Shown here: one piece after another, positions 17,041 to 26,436 of the stretch
How the letters are laid out: each line of letters begins with the position of its first letter
How positions within the stretch are numbered: position 1 is the stretch's first letter
NCBI GenBank assembly: GCA_904420025.1
Contig: CAJFTW010000045.1
Location: forward strand, 1-53,816
Length of the DNA: 53,816 nucleotides
Source: Candidatus Pseudolachnospira avium
GTDB taxonomy: Bacteria; Bacillota; Clostridia; Lachnospirales; Lachnospiraceae
Direction of reading: 5' to 3'
The notes under the pieces: generated by a model
Databases searched by the model: none
The model's input: only the letters and a program-made list of their open reading frames with translations
Told to the model about the DNA's origin: nothing
Translations under genes and position numbers: made by a program

Positions 17041-20000
17041 TCAGTGAAGGGACTCCATCAGCGCGTCAAACTCCTCCCGGGTCATGAGGATCTGCCGGGC
17101 CTTGGTTCCTTCCTCCGGCCCCACTACCCCGGCGTCCGCCAGCTGGTCCATAATCCGGGCCGCCCGGTTGAAGCCGATCTTAAAGGCCCGCTGCAGGTTT
17201 CCAATGGAAGCCTTTTCCTTCTCAATAATGAAGCGGCCGCAGCGCTCAAAATACTCGTCCCGCTCCGCGCCCTCCGGGGCGCCGGCCTCGCCACCGCTTT
17301 CCACCTGGCGCTCCAGCTCTTCCGGGACGGAAATCTCTCCGTCCACCTGCTCCTTCCAGAAAGCCACCACATCCTCCACTTCCGTGTCCGAGACAAAGGA
17401 CCCCTGGATCCGCACCGGCTTGGGATAGCCGGAAGGATGGAACAGCATGTCTCCCTTGCCCAACAGCTTCTCCGCGCCCACCATGTCGATGATGGTCCGG
17501 GAGTCCACGCCGGAGGAGACGGCAAAGGCAATCCGGGAGGGCACATTGGCCTTAATGAGGCCGGTGATCACATTCACCGAGGGCCGCTGGGTGGCCAGCA
17601 CCAGATGGATACCCGCCGCCCGGGCCAGCTGGGCCAGGCGGCAGATGGCTTCCTCCACCTCGCCGGGAGCCACCATCATCAGATCTGCCAGCTCATCTAC
17701 AATCACCACAATCTGGGGCATTTTTTCCATCTCCCCTGTGGTATCCTCCTCCGCCTTCCGGTTAAAGCCCTTGATGTCCCGGACGTTGTGCTCCGCAAAC
17801 TGCTTGTACCGGGTGGTCATCTCCGCCACCGCCCAGTTGAGGGCCCCTGCCGCTTTCTTGGGGTCGGTGACCACCGGGATCAGCAGGTGGGGAATGCCGT
17901 TGTACATCCCCAGCTCCACCATCTTGGGGTCAATCATGATCAGCTTCACCTGATCCGGGGTGGCTTTATACAAGATACTCATGATAATGGTATTGATGCA
18001 GACGGATTTTCCGGAACCGGTGGCCCCTGCAATCAGCAGGTGGGGCATCCGGGCCAGATCCGCCACAATCACCTTGCCGCCGATGTCCCGCCCCACGCCA
18101 AAGCCGATGCGGGAGGGGAACTTTTTAAACTCCTCCGATTCCAAAAGCTCCTTTAAGTATACGGTCTGATTCTCCGTGTTTGGCACCTCTATGCCCACTG
18201 CCGCCTTGCCAGGGATAGGCGCCTCTATGCGGATGTCCGCTGCCGCCAGGTTCAGCTTAATATCGTTGGTAAGGCTCAGAATTTTGCTGACCTTCACTCC
18301 CTGCTCCGGCTTCAGCTCATACCGGGTCACCGTGGGGCCGCAGCTGATGTCCGTCACCGTCACCCCCACCCCGTAGCTCTGGAGGGTCTGCTGCAGCTTC
18401 ACCGCCGTCTCCTTCAGCTCACGCTGAGACATGCCGCTCTTCCGGGGGCCCATTTTTAAAAGGCTGAGAGGCGGCAGCTTATAATCCCGCTTCACCGGCG
18501 GCTGTGCCGTCACCGCCGCAGCTCCCGCTGGGCCGCCCGCTGCCGGGGCCTGTCCGCTGCCGGAGGCCGCAGAAGTGCGAGAACCAGCAGCGTTCCGGCC
18601 GCCTTCCGAATCCCGGAAGGTTACGCCGCTGTTTCCGTCTTTCTTCTCTCCGGTCCGCCAGATGCTCTCCGAGGACGCGGCTCTGCTGCCGCTGCTCTTT
18701 GCCGTGCCCTGTCCGGAGGCAGCTGCGCTGCTGTTTCCTCCCTCCGGCAGGGAGATCTCCCAGCTCTGGCCTGCCGCCGGATCCGGGGCTGGGAACGCAT
18801 CGTAAGCCGCCATGGCGTCTTCCTCTCCAGGCTGCCCTTCTGTCCAGGCATCCGCGGCTTCTTCTGTCACATCCGGATCCCTCACGTCCTCCGGCCGGAT
18901 TTCCTCCAGGGGAGGTTCCTCCTCCGCAGGATCCTGGCTGTAGAAAATTCCTTCCTCATCCGGCAGCGTTTCTTCCTGCGGGAATTCCCGCCAGGAATCC
19001 ATTTTGGCCGCAGCCTGGGCCCAGTCCGCCGGTGTCTCCGCCTCGGGCGAATCCTCCTCCAGGGCTGCCCGCAGCTCTGCGTCCAGAGCCTCCAGCTCCG
19101 CCAGGGTGCGCCGCTCACGGGGACTGAGTATGCGCTCCATGCCCGCCATTTCTGTATCCGCAGCCTCCGCATCCTCTCTGGTTTCCGTACCGGGGAGGGC
19201 CGTTCCATTCTGATGGATCTGACCGGTAAAGACGCCAAAATCCAACCCCGGAGCGGTATCTCCCCTGTGTCCGTCTTCCGGCAGGATCTCCCGGGAAACC
19301 AGGTCCTCCGGCGGCAGGTCCGCTGCAGCCGGCTGCGGATTTGGCACCTTGCCCTCGGCCTTTTTCCGCTTTTTCCGGCCTGCCGGTTCCTCTTCCACAA
19401 TCAGCGTGGTGTTGTCCAGGGCCACCCCCTGTACCTTCTGCTCCACCCGCAGCCGTTCCTCCCGCAGGTGCTCCTCCCGCACCCGCTTTTCTTCCTGGCG
19501 CCGGGCTGTCCGCAGTGCCTGCTCCTCCCGCATCCGGGCCATATCCTCCCGGGCAGAATGAACCACTTTGGATCCTTTCTCATGCAACGGGCGGATAAAG
19601 GATTTGCCGGTGACAAACACCACGCCGGCAATCACCAGCACCACCAGCACCACATAGGCCCCCAGCATCCCCAGGCGAGGGTACAGCAGCCGGTACCAGA
19701 TACCGCCGCAGAGCCCTCCGTTGAGCCCATCGGTTCCATGGGCATAGTACTGCCCCAAGGTCCTGGGCATACTGCCCCCTTCCCCTCCCAGAAGCTCCAG
19801 AATGCCGCAGAGGGCGGTGATGGTCAGCGCCGTCGCCAGAACCTTCACCCACACCGCCGCCGGGTACTTGCCCCCGTTGGAGATACCAAAACAAACCGCC
19901 CACAACAAAAACACCGGCAACAGCCATGCCGCCGTGCCGCACAATCCAAACTGTATATCCCGCAGCTGCTGGCCCACGCTGCCAGCCACGCCCAGGTTCC

Positions 20001-20184
20001 CCAGGAACAGGATCACCGCCGCCGCAAACACGGCTAAGATGGCAATCTCCTTCCCAATTCCACTGTTTTCCTGCTTTTTTCTGGCAGCAGCCTTCCCTCC
20101 AGAGCTTTTCCTGGCCGTCGTCCGCTTGGCGGAAGTCCTGGTTTTGCTCCCGGTGGAAGTCGTCTTTCTCTTTGCCTGTGCCAA
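17041..20184 (-). CDS. ftsK: DNA translocase FtsK/SpoIIIE
   Basis: A 1047-residue membrane-anchored DNA pump that clears chromosome ends at division or sporulation septa. Seen: a basic Ser/Thr-rich N-terminus, about four membrane segments within roughly residues 45-190, a long acidic, low-complexity linker up to about residue 560, the motor domain with Walker A GATGSGKS near 718-725, a VVIVDELADLMM Walker B, and a C-terminal gamma winged helix with the FNRAARIMDQLADAG signature. The TTG at 20184 is chosen over a longer TTG start because CGGAGG lies 7 bases upstream of it. It is first in the transcription unit after a near-consensus promoter. The linker is longer than in most Bacillus SpoIIIE. 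Confidence 0.95.
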   Translation of the reverse strand: MAQAKRKTTSTGSKTRTSAKRTTARKSSGGKAAARKKQENSGIGKEIAILAVFAAAVILFLGNLGVAGSVGQQLRDIQFGLCGTAAWLLPVFLLWAVCFGISNGGKYPAAVWVKVLATALTITALCGILELLGGEGGSMPRTLGQYYAHGTDGLNGGLCGGIWYRLLYPRLGMLGAYVVLVVLVIAGVVFVTGKSFIRPLHEKGSKVVHSAREDMARMREEQALRTARRQEEKRVREEHLREERLRVEQKVQGVALDNTTLIVEEEPAGRKKRKKAEGKVPNPQPAAADLPPEDLVSREILPEDGHRGDTAPGLDFGVFTGQIHQNGTALPGTETREDAEAADTEMAGMERILSPRERRTLAELEALDAELRAALEEDSPEAETPADWAQAAAKMDSWREFPQEETLPDEEGIFYSQDPAEEEPPLEEIRPEDVRDPDVTEEAADAWTEGQPGEEDAMAAYDAFPAPDPAAGQSWEISLPEGGNSSAAASGQGTAKSSGSRAASSESIWRTGEKKDGNSGVTFRDSEGGRNAAGSRTSAASGSGQAPAAGGPAGAAAVTAQPPVKRDYKLPPLSLLKMGPRKSGMSQRELKETAVKLQQTLQSYGVGVTVTDISCGPTVTRYELKPEQGVKVSKILSLTNDIKLNLAAADIRIEAPIPGKAAVGIEVPNTENQTVYLKELLESEEFKKFPSRIGFGVGRDIGGKVIVADLARMPHLLIAGATGSGKSVCINTIIMSILYKATPDQVKLIMIDPKMVELGMYNGIPHLLIPVVTDPKKAAGALNWAVAEMTTRYKQFAEHNVRDIKGFNRKAEEDTTGEMEKMPQIVVIVDELADLMMVAPGEVEEAICRLAQLARAAGIHLVLATQRPSVNVITGLIKANVPSRIAFAVSSGVDSRTIIDMVGAEKLLGKGDMLFHPSGYPKPVRIQGSFVSDTEVEDVVAFWKEQVDGEISVPEELERQVESGGEAGAPEGAERDEYFERCGRFIIEKEKASIGNLQRAFKIGFNRAARIMDQLADAGVVGPEEGTKARQILMTREEFDALMESLH

Positions 20185-20235
20185 TCCGATTCCTCCGATC
20201 TGATTCCGCAATCCTTCCTAGATTCTACCTATTTT

Positions 20236-20263
20236 ATTATAACGGCTCCAGGGGGTGTGTCAA
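20236..20263 (-). promoter_or_regulatory. Sigma-A promoter of the ftsK-murE-murF-priA-def unit
   Basis: Minus strand: perfect TTGACA (20258-20263), 16-base spacer, perfect TATAAT (20236-20241). It lies about 52 bases before the ftsK start, and no other strong promoter is visible before the run of minus-strand genes ending at 9247. Confidence 0.85.
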
Positions 20264-20299
20264 GCAAATCCTTTCGACGGGTTAACTCCCTCACCACAG

Positions 20300-20330
20300 A
20301 AAAAAGGCGCGATTCCCAGGGAACCGCGTC
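20300..20330 (-). terminator. Terminator of the esterase-SLC13 unit
   Basis: A 12-bp stem with two mismatches on the minus strand (arms 20306-20317 and 20319-20330) is followed by six T. It is 64 bases after the stop of the SLC13 permease gene and insulates it from the ftsK promoter. Confidence 0.75.
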
Positions 20331-20393
20331 TTTCTTCCTATTTTACATTAGACTTATCTTTCCAGGTGAAATCTGGGATTTCTCGCTGCGGCG

Positions 20394-21680
20394 TCAACCC
20401 CACACCGGGAACAAGAAGTTCGCCGTCACTGCCGTAATCAGGCACAGCACAATCAGCAGCGGGATGGTGATCCAGGCAATCTTAAAAGGATTGTACTCGC
20501 CGGCCGCATACGCCAGGGCACAGGTGGTGGAGCCGGTGGGGAAGCAGAAGGAGAATCCGGAGGCCACCGTGATCACAATGATCAGGCCCCGGGGGTCCAT
20601 TCCGCCGGAAACCGCCATGGCTGCCACCAGGGGCGTCAGCACAGACTTCACACCGGAGTTGGACAGGAAGGTGGTCATAATGGCGGTGAACACGCAGACG
20701 ATCAGCATGATCATAAAGCCGTTGTCCGTCCAGCTTACCAGGGTCAGCAGGAAATCGCCGATGACGTTGGCCGCGCCGGAAACCGTCAGGGCCTCAGTCA
20801 CGCCCAGGATACCGGCCAGCATCCAGACCGTATCGGAAGCCACCGCCAGGGTCAGCTCCCGGGCATTCATAATGCCCACCACGCCCATGGCAACCACGCA
20901 GGCAGCCGGGAAGATCCACATGATGCTGCTGAAGAACGGAATCTTATTCAGTACCAGGACCACAATGACCAGAATGAAGCAGGCGTAGATGAAATTCTGC
21001 TTCCACTGGGGCAAGGTGCTTTCCTTCATTTCTCTTTCCTGCACGTTGGCCAGGCTCAGCTGCTTCTTGGGGAACAGCTTCCAGACAAACAGGCAGAACG
21101 GGATCATCAGGATAGCGGGAACAATCTTAACAGATACGGTGTTGCCGAATACCAGCAGCTGATCCGCGGAGACAATGCTCTCCATGTAAGCGTTGGTGGT
21201 AAAGTCGATGGTGGCGCCCATGCCCACCGGCACGGTGCCCTCCCAAACCACGTTGAACATCAGCAGCGGCATGATAATCCGGGAGGGGGTCACTTCCCCT
21301 GTGTCCGGAAGGGCGTCCAGGAAGCCGATGATCAGGGCCATGGCCACGATACCGGGCATGATCAGCAGCATCACAAAGTAGATGGCGAACAGGACCACGA
21401 CCAGGGCGAAGTCTTTCTTTCCGCTCATGGCGCTTAGCGTCCCCTTTAGCTTTAAGGCCAGGTTGGTCTTCTGCAGGGCCGTGCTCAACGCGAACATACC
21501 GGCCACCATGATGATGGTCTGGTTGCTGAGGCCGGTAAACGCCTGGGGAATGGTCAGCACGCCGGTGAGAACCAGCAGCACGCAGCAGAGCATGGTGATC
21601 AGGCCAAAGGGCAGCTTTCCGGTCAGAAACAGGATGGCCATCAGCACTGTGATGAGAATGGTAATGGTTGTAGGTGACAT
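20394..21680 (-). CDS. SLC13 family permease
   Basis: A 428-residue membrane protein with 11-12 hydrophobic segments, of the ion transporter superfamily that includes SLC13 and ArsB/NhaD-type carriers. Seen: a GATIDFTTNAY stretch after a PVGMG turn in the first half and an FLSNSGVKSVLTPL stretch in the second, at the places where the two substrate-binding hairpins of this superfamily lie. The ATG at 21680 has GGGAGGAG 5 bases upstream. It is the second gene of a two-gene unit, 28 bases after a carboxylesterase gene, and is followed by a clear terminator. This pairing suggests it moves the acid released by the esterase, or takes up its ester substrate. Confidence 0.85.
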   Translation of the reverse strand: MSPTTITILITVLMAILFLTGKLPFGLITMLCCVLLVLTGVLTIPQAFTGLSNQTIIMVAGMFALSTALQKTNLALKLKGTLSAMSGKKDFALVVVLFAIYFVMLLIMPGIVAMALIIGFLDALPDTGEVTPSRIIMPLLMFNVVWEGTVPVGMGATIDFTTNAYMESIVSADQLLVFGNTVSVKIVPAILMIPFCLFVWKLFPKKQLSLANVQEREMKESTLPQWKQNFIYACFILVIVVLVLNKIPFFSSIMWIFPAACVVAMGVVGIMNARELTLAVASDTVWMLAGILGVTEALTVSGAANVIGDFLLTLVSWTDNGFMIMLIVCVFTAIMTTFLSNSGVKSVLTPLVAAMAVSGGMDPRGLIIVITVASGFSFCFPTGSTTCALAYAAGEYNPFKIAWITIPLLIVLCLITAVTANFLFPVWG

Positions 21681-21708
21681 TTTCTCTCCTCCCTAAACTG
21701 GATGGTTG

Positions 21709-23244
21709 TCAGATTTTCTTCAGATCGTAGGCGATCATCATGTCAATCAGGTCATTGGTGGGGCTCTCAAACATGCGCAGGTCATAGTCAATGTCCATGG
21801 CCAGCGGGCTGTCCGCCGTATGAGGTGTCCACTCCGGAAGGCCGGGGCCGTTGGGGTTGCCGGTCTTGATGAAGTTGGCCCAGTAATCCGCCAGCTGGTT
21901 GGACAGATCCCAGTCCCGGCCGGTGTAAGGCCGTTGGCTCTTGGTCAGGGTCTGAAACACATACTGATGCTCTGCGCTGTGGTGGGCGTTCTCCGCGCTG
22001 GGCGGAACCAGCGTCAGGTAGTAGCGGTACGCCGGGGTCTTGCCCTGGGCCAGCTGGTTTTCACACCAGGCCACGTCCGCCGCCTGGGTGCCGCCGGTCA
22101 TCATCACATATTTGTTGAACATCCGCAGCGCATAGGCTTTATCCGTATCGTAGTGGATGGCTTTCCGGAACTGCTCCTGATAGCCGGGGCCAAACAGCCC
22201 GTCCGCCGTGGCGTTCACCACCTCCAGAGAGGGGAGCTCCGTCAATTTACGCTCCATCTCATCCGCTGTGCAGCCGATCATGGTGGGCAGATCCGGGTAC
22301 CGGCCGCTGGCAAACAGGTCGTTCCAGCTCTCCGGAAACACGTAGCCGTCGGTGATGGGGCAGAACATCATCATGGGATCCACCTCCGGGTGATGCTTTT
22401 TGTATTCCTTTACCCCTTCCAGCAGTTCTTCCTGTGTTGCCTGCCGGGCCTCCTCCAGCGAAGCGTACCCCATTGCCTTCAAAATATCCGCCCCGGCTGC
22501 CTCCGCCTTGTCCAGGGTGGTGGTCATGCCGCCCCGGGTCCGCTCCAGGCCGCCGCTGGACTGCATAATAGCCCCGTGGATCAGCCCCTTTGCCAGGGGG
22601 GAGGCAATCATGGTAGTCACCTTCATGCCGCCGCCGGACTGGCCAAACACCGTCACCCTGCCTGGGTCTCCGCCGAAGGCGGCAATGTTGTCCCGGACCC
22701 ACCGGAGCGCCGCAATCAGGTCCAGTACCCCATAATTACCGGAAGCACAGTATTCGCTCTCCGCCGTCAGCTCCGGATGGGCCAGATAACCAAATATGCC
22801 CAGCCGGTGGTTCAGGGTAACAATCACGCAGCCTCTTTTGGCAAAGCCCTCCCCGTCATAGCAGTTGAGATGGCCGTAGCCCTGGGCATAACCGCCGCCG
22901 TGGAGGTACACACCCACCGGCAGCTTTTCCTCCGGGCTCTTGGCCGGAGTCCACACATTCAGGTACAAGCAGTCCTCGCTGCGGGGCCAGTCCACACAGT
23001 AGAACTCGTTGCCGATGATGTCCCCTCCGCCCTCGGAGGCCCGGCGTTCCTGATAGCAGATATTGCCGAACTGGAAGCACTGCCGGACGCCCTCCCATGG
23101 CTCCACCGGCTGCGGCGCCTTCCAGCGCAGACCTCCCACCGGCGGCGCTGCGTAAGGGATACCCCGGAACACTGTCACCGCCTGATTCCAGGCCGGGAGT
23201 CCTTCCACTATGCCAGAATGGGTCTTGACTTGGAGTAATGCCAT
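21709..23244 (-). CDS. Type-B carboxylesterase (paralogue A)
   Basis: A 511-residue serine hydrolase of the carboxylesterase/lipase family. Seen: an N-terminal FRGIPYAAPPVGGLRW block, EDCLYLNVW, the oxyanion-hole HGGG in YLHGGGYA, the nucleophile elbow GQSGGG, a likely acid Glu in CTADE and a catalytic His in HSAEHQYVF. There is no signal peptide, so it acts in the cytoplasm. The ATG at 23244 is chosen for AAGGAGGG about 10 bases upstream; a GTG eight codons earlier overlaps that site. The protein is very close to paralogue C at 26437, with long identical stretches, and is encoded in the opposite direction. It forms an operon with the SLC13 permease gene. Confidence 0.94.
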   Translation of the reverse strand: MALLQVKTHSGIVEGLPAWNQAVTVFRGIPYAAPPVGGLRWKAPQPVEPWEGVRQCFQFGNICYQERRASEGGGDIIGNEFYCVDWPRSEDCLYLNVWTPAKSPEEKLPVGVYLHGGGYAQGYGHLNCYDGEGFAKRGCVIVTLNHRLGIFGYLAHPELTAESEYCASGNYGVLDLIAALRWVRDNIAAFGGDPGRVTVFGQSGGGMKVTTMIASPLAKGLIHGAIMQSSGGLERTRGGMTTTLDKAEAAGADILKAMGYASLEEARQATQEELLEGVKEYKKHHPEVDPMMMFCPITDGYVFPESWNDLFASGRYPDLPTMIGCTADEMERKLTELPSLEVVNATADGLFGPGYQEQFRKAIHYDTDKAYALRMFNKYVMMTGGTQAADVAWCENQLAQGKTPAYRYYLTLVPPSAENAHHSAEHQYVFQTLTKSQRPYTGRDWDLSNQLADYWANFIKTGNPNGPGLPEWTPHTADSPLAMDIDYDLRMFESPTNDLIDMMIAYDLKKI

Positions 23245-23377
23245 AATACGCTTTCCCTCCTTTTTCACTCTTAAAATAGCATATACAATATAACCTGATT
23301 TTTAAAAAATTGGAAATATATATAAAATATCTCCCATAATTTTATCTTATATCACATCTTTTTCCATTTGAAAGGTA

Positions 23378-23412
23378 AAGAAAATCAGAGGCAGAATTTT
23401 CCCTTCTGCCTC
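23378..23412 (-). terminator. Terminator of the carboxylesterase-MATE unit
   Basis: GAGGCAGAA / TTCTGCCTC, a perfect 9-bp stem with a 7-base loop (23388-23412), followed on the minus strand by TGATTTTCTT. It lies 43 bases after the MATE stop codon. Confidence 0.75.
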
Positions 23413-23454
23413 TCCTCAAATTCATCCGGCAATTTTCCGCTTAAAAGCCCTTCA

Positions 23455-24843
23455 TCAAGGCTTCACCAGCTTGCTCTCCTTTTTCCATCCTCCGCTGAAA
23501 TAGAATGCCATGCCAATAAAGAAGGGTACCCAGCCGGCAAAGGCATTGCCATACCAGAATCCGTAGACTCCCATGTCAAAGGCCAGGCCCAGCAGCAGCG
23601 CCAGGCCAATGCGGGCGACAATCCCATCCAGCAGTGCCACCACCAGGTTCAGCCGGGAGTGGCCGGAACCGTTGATGAGGGCAAACATGGCAGGCCGCAG
23701 CACGCCGCCGATAAAAGACACCACCGCCACCGGTACATAGGTGGTGGCCATGTCCAGGGCCAGGGTGTCGCTGGTAAAAATGCCAAACACCACCCGGGGC
23801 CAGCTGACCGTACAGAAAATGAATACCGCGCCGATGATCCCGTTGATGGCCAAAGCCGTCAGAATCACCTTGGTCACCCTCTCAAACTTTTTGGCTCCGA
23901 TACACTGGGCTACCATGGAGGCACCGGCGGTGGTAAAGCCGTGGACAATGGTGTTGCTGACCGTCTCCAGCTTATGCCCCATGCCGGATACCGCAGAAGC
24001 CACTACTCCGTAGGAGTTGACCCAGGAATTGACATACACCCGGGAGATGCTCACCGCCGCCGACTGGATGGACATGGGGATGCCAAGGAGTACCAGAGGC
24101 TTCAGCATGTCCGGAAAAATCCGGAAGCTCCGTGGCTTAAAGTCAAACATAAATTCTTCCCGCTTCCGGTACAGGATCACCAGGGCACAGAGGAAGCTCA
24201 CTGCCTGGCCAATGACTGTGGCCAAGGCCGCGCCAAAAACCCCCATGTGGAACACCGCAATGAACACCATGTCCAGCACCGCATTGATCACCGAAGCGAT
24301 GGCAATAAACAGCAGCGGATGCTTGGAATCCCCCATGCCCCGGAGGATGGCGCTGACCAGGTTATAGCCGTAGATGAAAATCAGCCCGACAATGCAGGTG
24401 ACCACATAGTCCATGGCGTAGTCCCAGGACTCTGCCGGCGTCCGTACCCACTGGAGTATGGAGTTCCTCAGCAGCAGGCAGACAAAGGTCATGACAATAG
24501 CGCAGCCCCCCAGGAAGCAGAAGAGGGTGCCGATCATTTTGCTGACCTCCTCCCGGCGCCCCGCCCCCACATACTGGGAAATTATGATCTGCGCCGCATT
24601 GGAAAAGCCCATGGCAATGAAGGTCAGCACAATCAGCACATCCCCGCCAATGGAGACGGCGGACAGGCCGGCGCTCTCCAGATAGCGGCCCACCACAATC
24701 ATATCCACCATGTTATAGGCCGCCTGCAGGATGCCGGAGAGCACCAGCGGCAGGGCAAAAGCCAGCAGCTCCCTGGGGACGCTTCCCACCGTCAGGTCTT
24801 TAATCAGGGTTTCCTTTTTAGCCGGCCTATTCCTTTCCCCCAT
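23455..24843 (-). CDS. MATE family efflux transporter
   Basis: A 462-residue membrane exporter with 12 hydrophobic segments in two similar halves, as in the MATE/polysaccharide-exporter superfamily. These proteins push out drugs, flavins or plant metabolites using Na+ or H+. Seen: the N-terminal LPLVLSGILQAAYNMVDMIVVGR block and AGLSAVSIGGDV, both typical of NorM/DinF-like members. It starts 6 bases after the stop of carboxylesterase B and uses GAGGG inside that gene as a ribosome site, so the two are probably translated together. The link suggests export of a product or of a toxic substrate of the esterase. Confidence 0.93.
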   Translation of the reverse strand: MGERNRPAKKETLIKDLTVGSVPRELLAFALPLVLSGILQAAYNMVDMIVVGRYLESAGLSAVSIGGDVLIVLTFIAMGFSNAAQIIISQYVGAGRREEVSKMIGTLFCFLGGCAIVMTFVCLLLRNSILQWVRTPAESWDYAMDYVVTCIVGLIFIYGYNLVSAILRGMGDSKHPLLFIAIASVINAVLDMVFIAVFHMGVFGAALATVIGQAVSFLCALVILYRKREEFMFDFKPRSFRIFPDMLKPLVLLGIPMSIQSAAVSISRVYVNSWVNSYGVVASAVSGMGHKLETVSNTIVHGFTTAGASMVAQCIGAKKFERVTKVILTALAINGIIGAVFIFCTVSWPRVVFGIFTSDTLALDMATTYVPVAVVSFIGGVLRPAMFALINGSGHSRLNLVVALLDGIVARIGLALLLGLAFDMGVYGFWYGNAFAGWVPFFIGMAFYFSGGWKKESKLVKP

Positions 24844-24849
24844 TGCCGT

Positions 24850-26244
24850 TTAACCCTCTTCCAGCTCTTTTGCCTTGGCCACAATCTCCGTCTGGTCCGC
24901 CAGGGAAATCATCCGCCGCTCTTCCCCGGCAATCTCCAGCACATTGTACTGGCCCAGCTGGTATGGCTTCCAGGTATCCTTCCCCGGGCAGTTGGGGTTG
25001 CCGGTCTTCATGAAGTTGGCCCAGTAGTCTGCCAGCTCATTGGAAAGCTCCCAGTCCTTCCCGGTGTACGGGCGGTAGGAACGGTTCAGGGTCTGGAACA
25101 CATAGTGGTGCTCCACCGAGTGATGGGCACAATCCGCCCCCGGCGGCACGTAGGTAAAGTACCCCAGGTAGCAGGGCTTCCTCCCCAGCTTGGCGTTCAG
25201 CTCCGCAAAGGCCAGGTTCTGGTAGGTGGTCTCCGTGGGCTCCCCGTTGGTGGAGGTGAGCATATAGTCCAGCTCCGGGTACTTGCCCTGGCGGTACAGG
25301 TCCGTCACCGGCTCCGGGAACAGCACCCCGTCATCCACCGGCGAGAAGCGCATGTATCCGCCGCTCCCCCGCATGGGCGTCTCCTGGTCGTTGAGCTTGA
25401 CCATCTTAAAACGGCTGTAAGCGTCCAGCACCTCCTGAGCCGAGCACTTTCTAGCCTCGGCAATGCTGCCCACCCCCAGCTCCTTCAGGAAAGCAATCCC
25501 CGCCTCTTTGGCATGGTCCAGGGATTCGGACCAGTAGGAGTACACCGGGCGGATGCCGCCGCCGGACTGCATAATAGCCCGCTGGACCAGCCCCCGGGAG
25601 GCCGGCAGAGCACACATGTTGTCCACGCTGGAGGCACCCCCGGACTGGCCGAATAGGGTGATGTTTTCCGGATCGCCGCCAAAGGCTTCTATATTCTTCT
25701 TGATCCATTTGAGGGCAGCCAGCTGATCCTTCACCCCATAGTTGCCCGGGGTGGAGCTGCTCTCCGCCTCCAGGTCCGGGTGCACCAGATAGCCGAACAC
25801 GTTGAGGCGGTAGGGGATGGAAACCATCACCACGCCACGCTTGCAGAAGCCTTCCCCATCGTAACAGTTCAGGTAGCTGTAGCCGGTCTGGTGGCCGCCG
25901 CCGTGGATGTACACCGCCACCGGCAGCTTCTCCCCCGGTTCCTTGGCCGGCGTCCAGATATTCAGATACAGGCAATCCTCACTTTTCTGGTAATTGCCCA
26001 CATAAAACTCTGTGGCCACTATACCGCCGCCCTCAGAAACAAAGGGCTCCTGCATGGCCATGGGCGGGAACTTGTAGCAGGGCCGCACACCCTCCCAGGG
26101 CTCCACCGGCTGCGGATCCCGCCAGCGCAGCTCCCCCACCGGCGGTGCCGCAAAGGGGACTCCCCGGAATACCGAAAACATCTGGTTTGCGGCAGGCAGC
26201 CCTTCCACTATACCACTGTCCACTTTTGCCTGTAAAAGTGCCAT
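24850..26244 (-). CDS. Type-B carboxylesterase (paralogue B)
   Basis: A 464-residue serine hydrolase, about 45 residues shorter than paralogue A, mainly through loss in the segment after the nucleophile. Seen: FRGVPFAAPPVGELRW, EDCLYLNIW, oxyanion HGGG, nucleophile elbow GQSGGA, a likely acid Glu in TNGE and His in HSVEHHYVF. The ATG at 26244 has AAAGGAG upstream; the GTG six codons earlier overlaps it. No signal peptide. It is the first gene of a unit with the MATE exporter and is divergent from paralogue C, with which it shares a 192-base control region. The substrate is unknown; intact catalytic residues suggest activity. Confidence 0.93.
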   Translation of the reverse strand: MALLQAKVDSGIVEGLPAANQMFSVFRGVPFAAPPVGELRWRDPQPVEPWEGVRPCYKFPPMAMQEPFVSEGGGIVATEFYVGNYQKSEDCLYLNIWTPAKEPGEKLPVAVYIHGGGHQTGYSYLNCYDGEGFCKRGVVMVSIPYRLNVFGYLVHPDLEAESSSTPGNYGVKDQLAALKWIKKNIEAFGGDPENITLFGQSGGASSVDNMCALPASRGLVQRAIMQSGGGIRPVYSYWSESLDHAKEAGIAFLKELGVGSIAEARKCSAQEVLDAYSRFKMVKLNDQETPMRGSGGYMRFSPVDDGVLFPEPVTDLYRQGKYPELDYMLTSTNGEPTETTYQNLAFAELNAKLGRKPCYLGYFTYVPPGADCAHHSVEHHYVFQTLNRSYRPYTGKDWELSNELADYWANFMKTGNPNCPGKDTWKPYQLGQYNVLEIAGEERRMISLADQTEIVAKAKELEEG

Positions 26245-26289
26245 AATCCATTCTCCTTTCACACACTACAATATCTTGCGTTGTTTTTT

Positions 26290-26318
26290 ATTATAAATTC
26301 CCTCTTGGCATCTGTAAA
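26290..26318 (-). promoter_or_regulatory. Promoter of carboxylesterase B - MATE
   Basis: Minus strand: TTTACA (26313-26318), 17-base spacer, TATAAT (26290-26295), one mismatch from consensus. The dyad at 26352-26373 lies just upstream. Confidence 0.75.
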
Positions 26319-26351
26319 AGACGAATTCCTTTCATGATATATTTTTTTCTT

Positions 26352-26373
26352 ATACAACTGTTTTAAGTTGTAT
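26352..26373. promoter_or_regulatory. 8+8 bp dyad in the divergent esterase control region (operator candidate)
   Basis: ATACAACT and AGTTGTAT are perfect complements with a 6-base spacer. It lies 34 bases upstream of the minus-strand promoter and in the expected -35 to -60 zone of the plus-strand one, so one regulator bound here could control both directions. No regulator gene lies next to it. No U run follows, so it is not a terminator. Confidence 0.6.
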
Positions 26374-26436
26374 TTGTAGAAATATTTCCATCCAGTTATG
26401 ATAGAGTGAGAATATAATCAAAAGGGAGGTTCTTTT

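Noticed and set aside
23368-25656. 762-codon open frame on the plus strand across the MATE and esterase B genes
   Set aside because: Shadow of two genuine genes; His/Gln-rich, no start signal.
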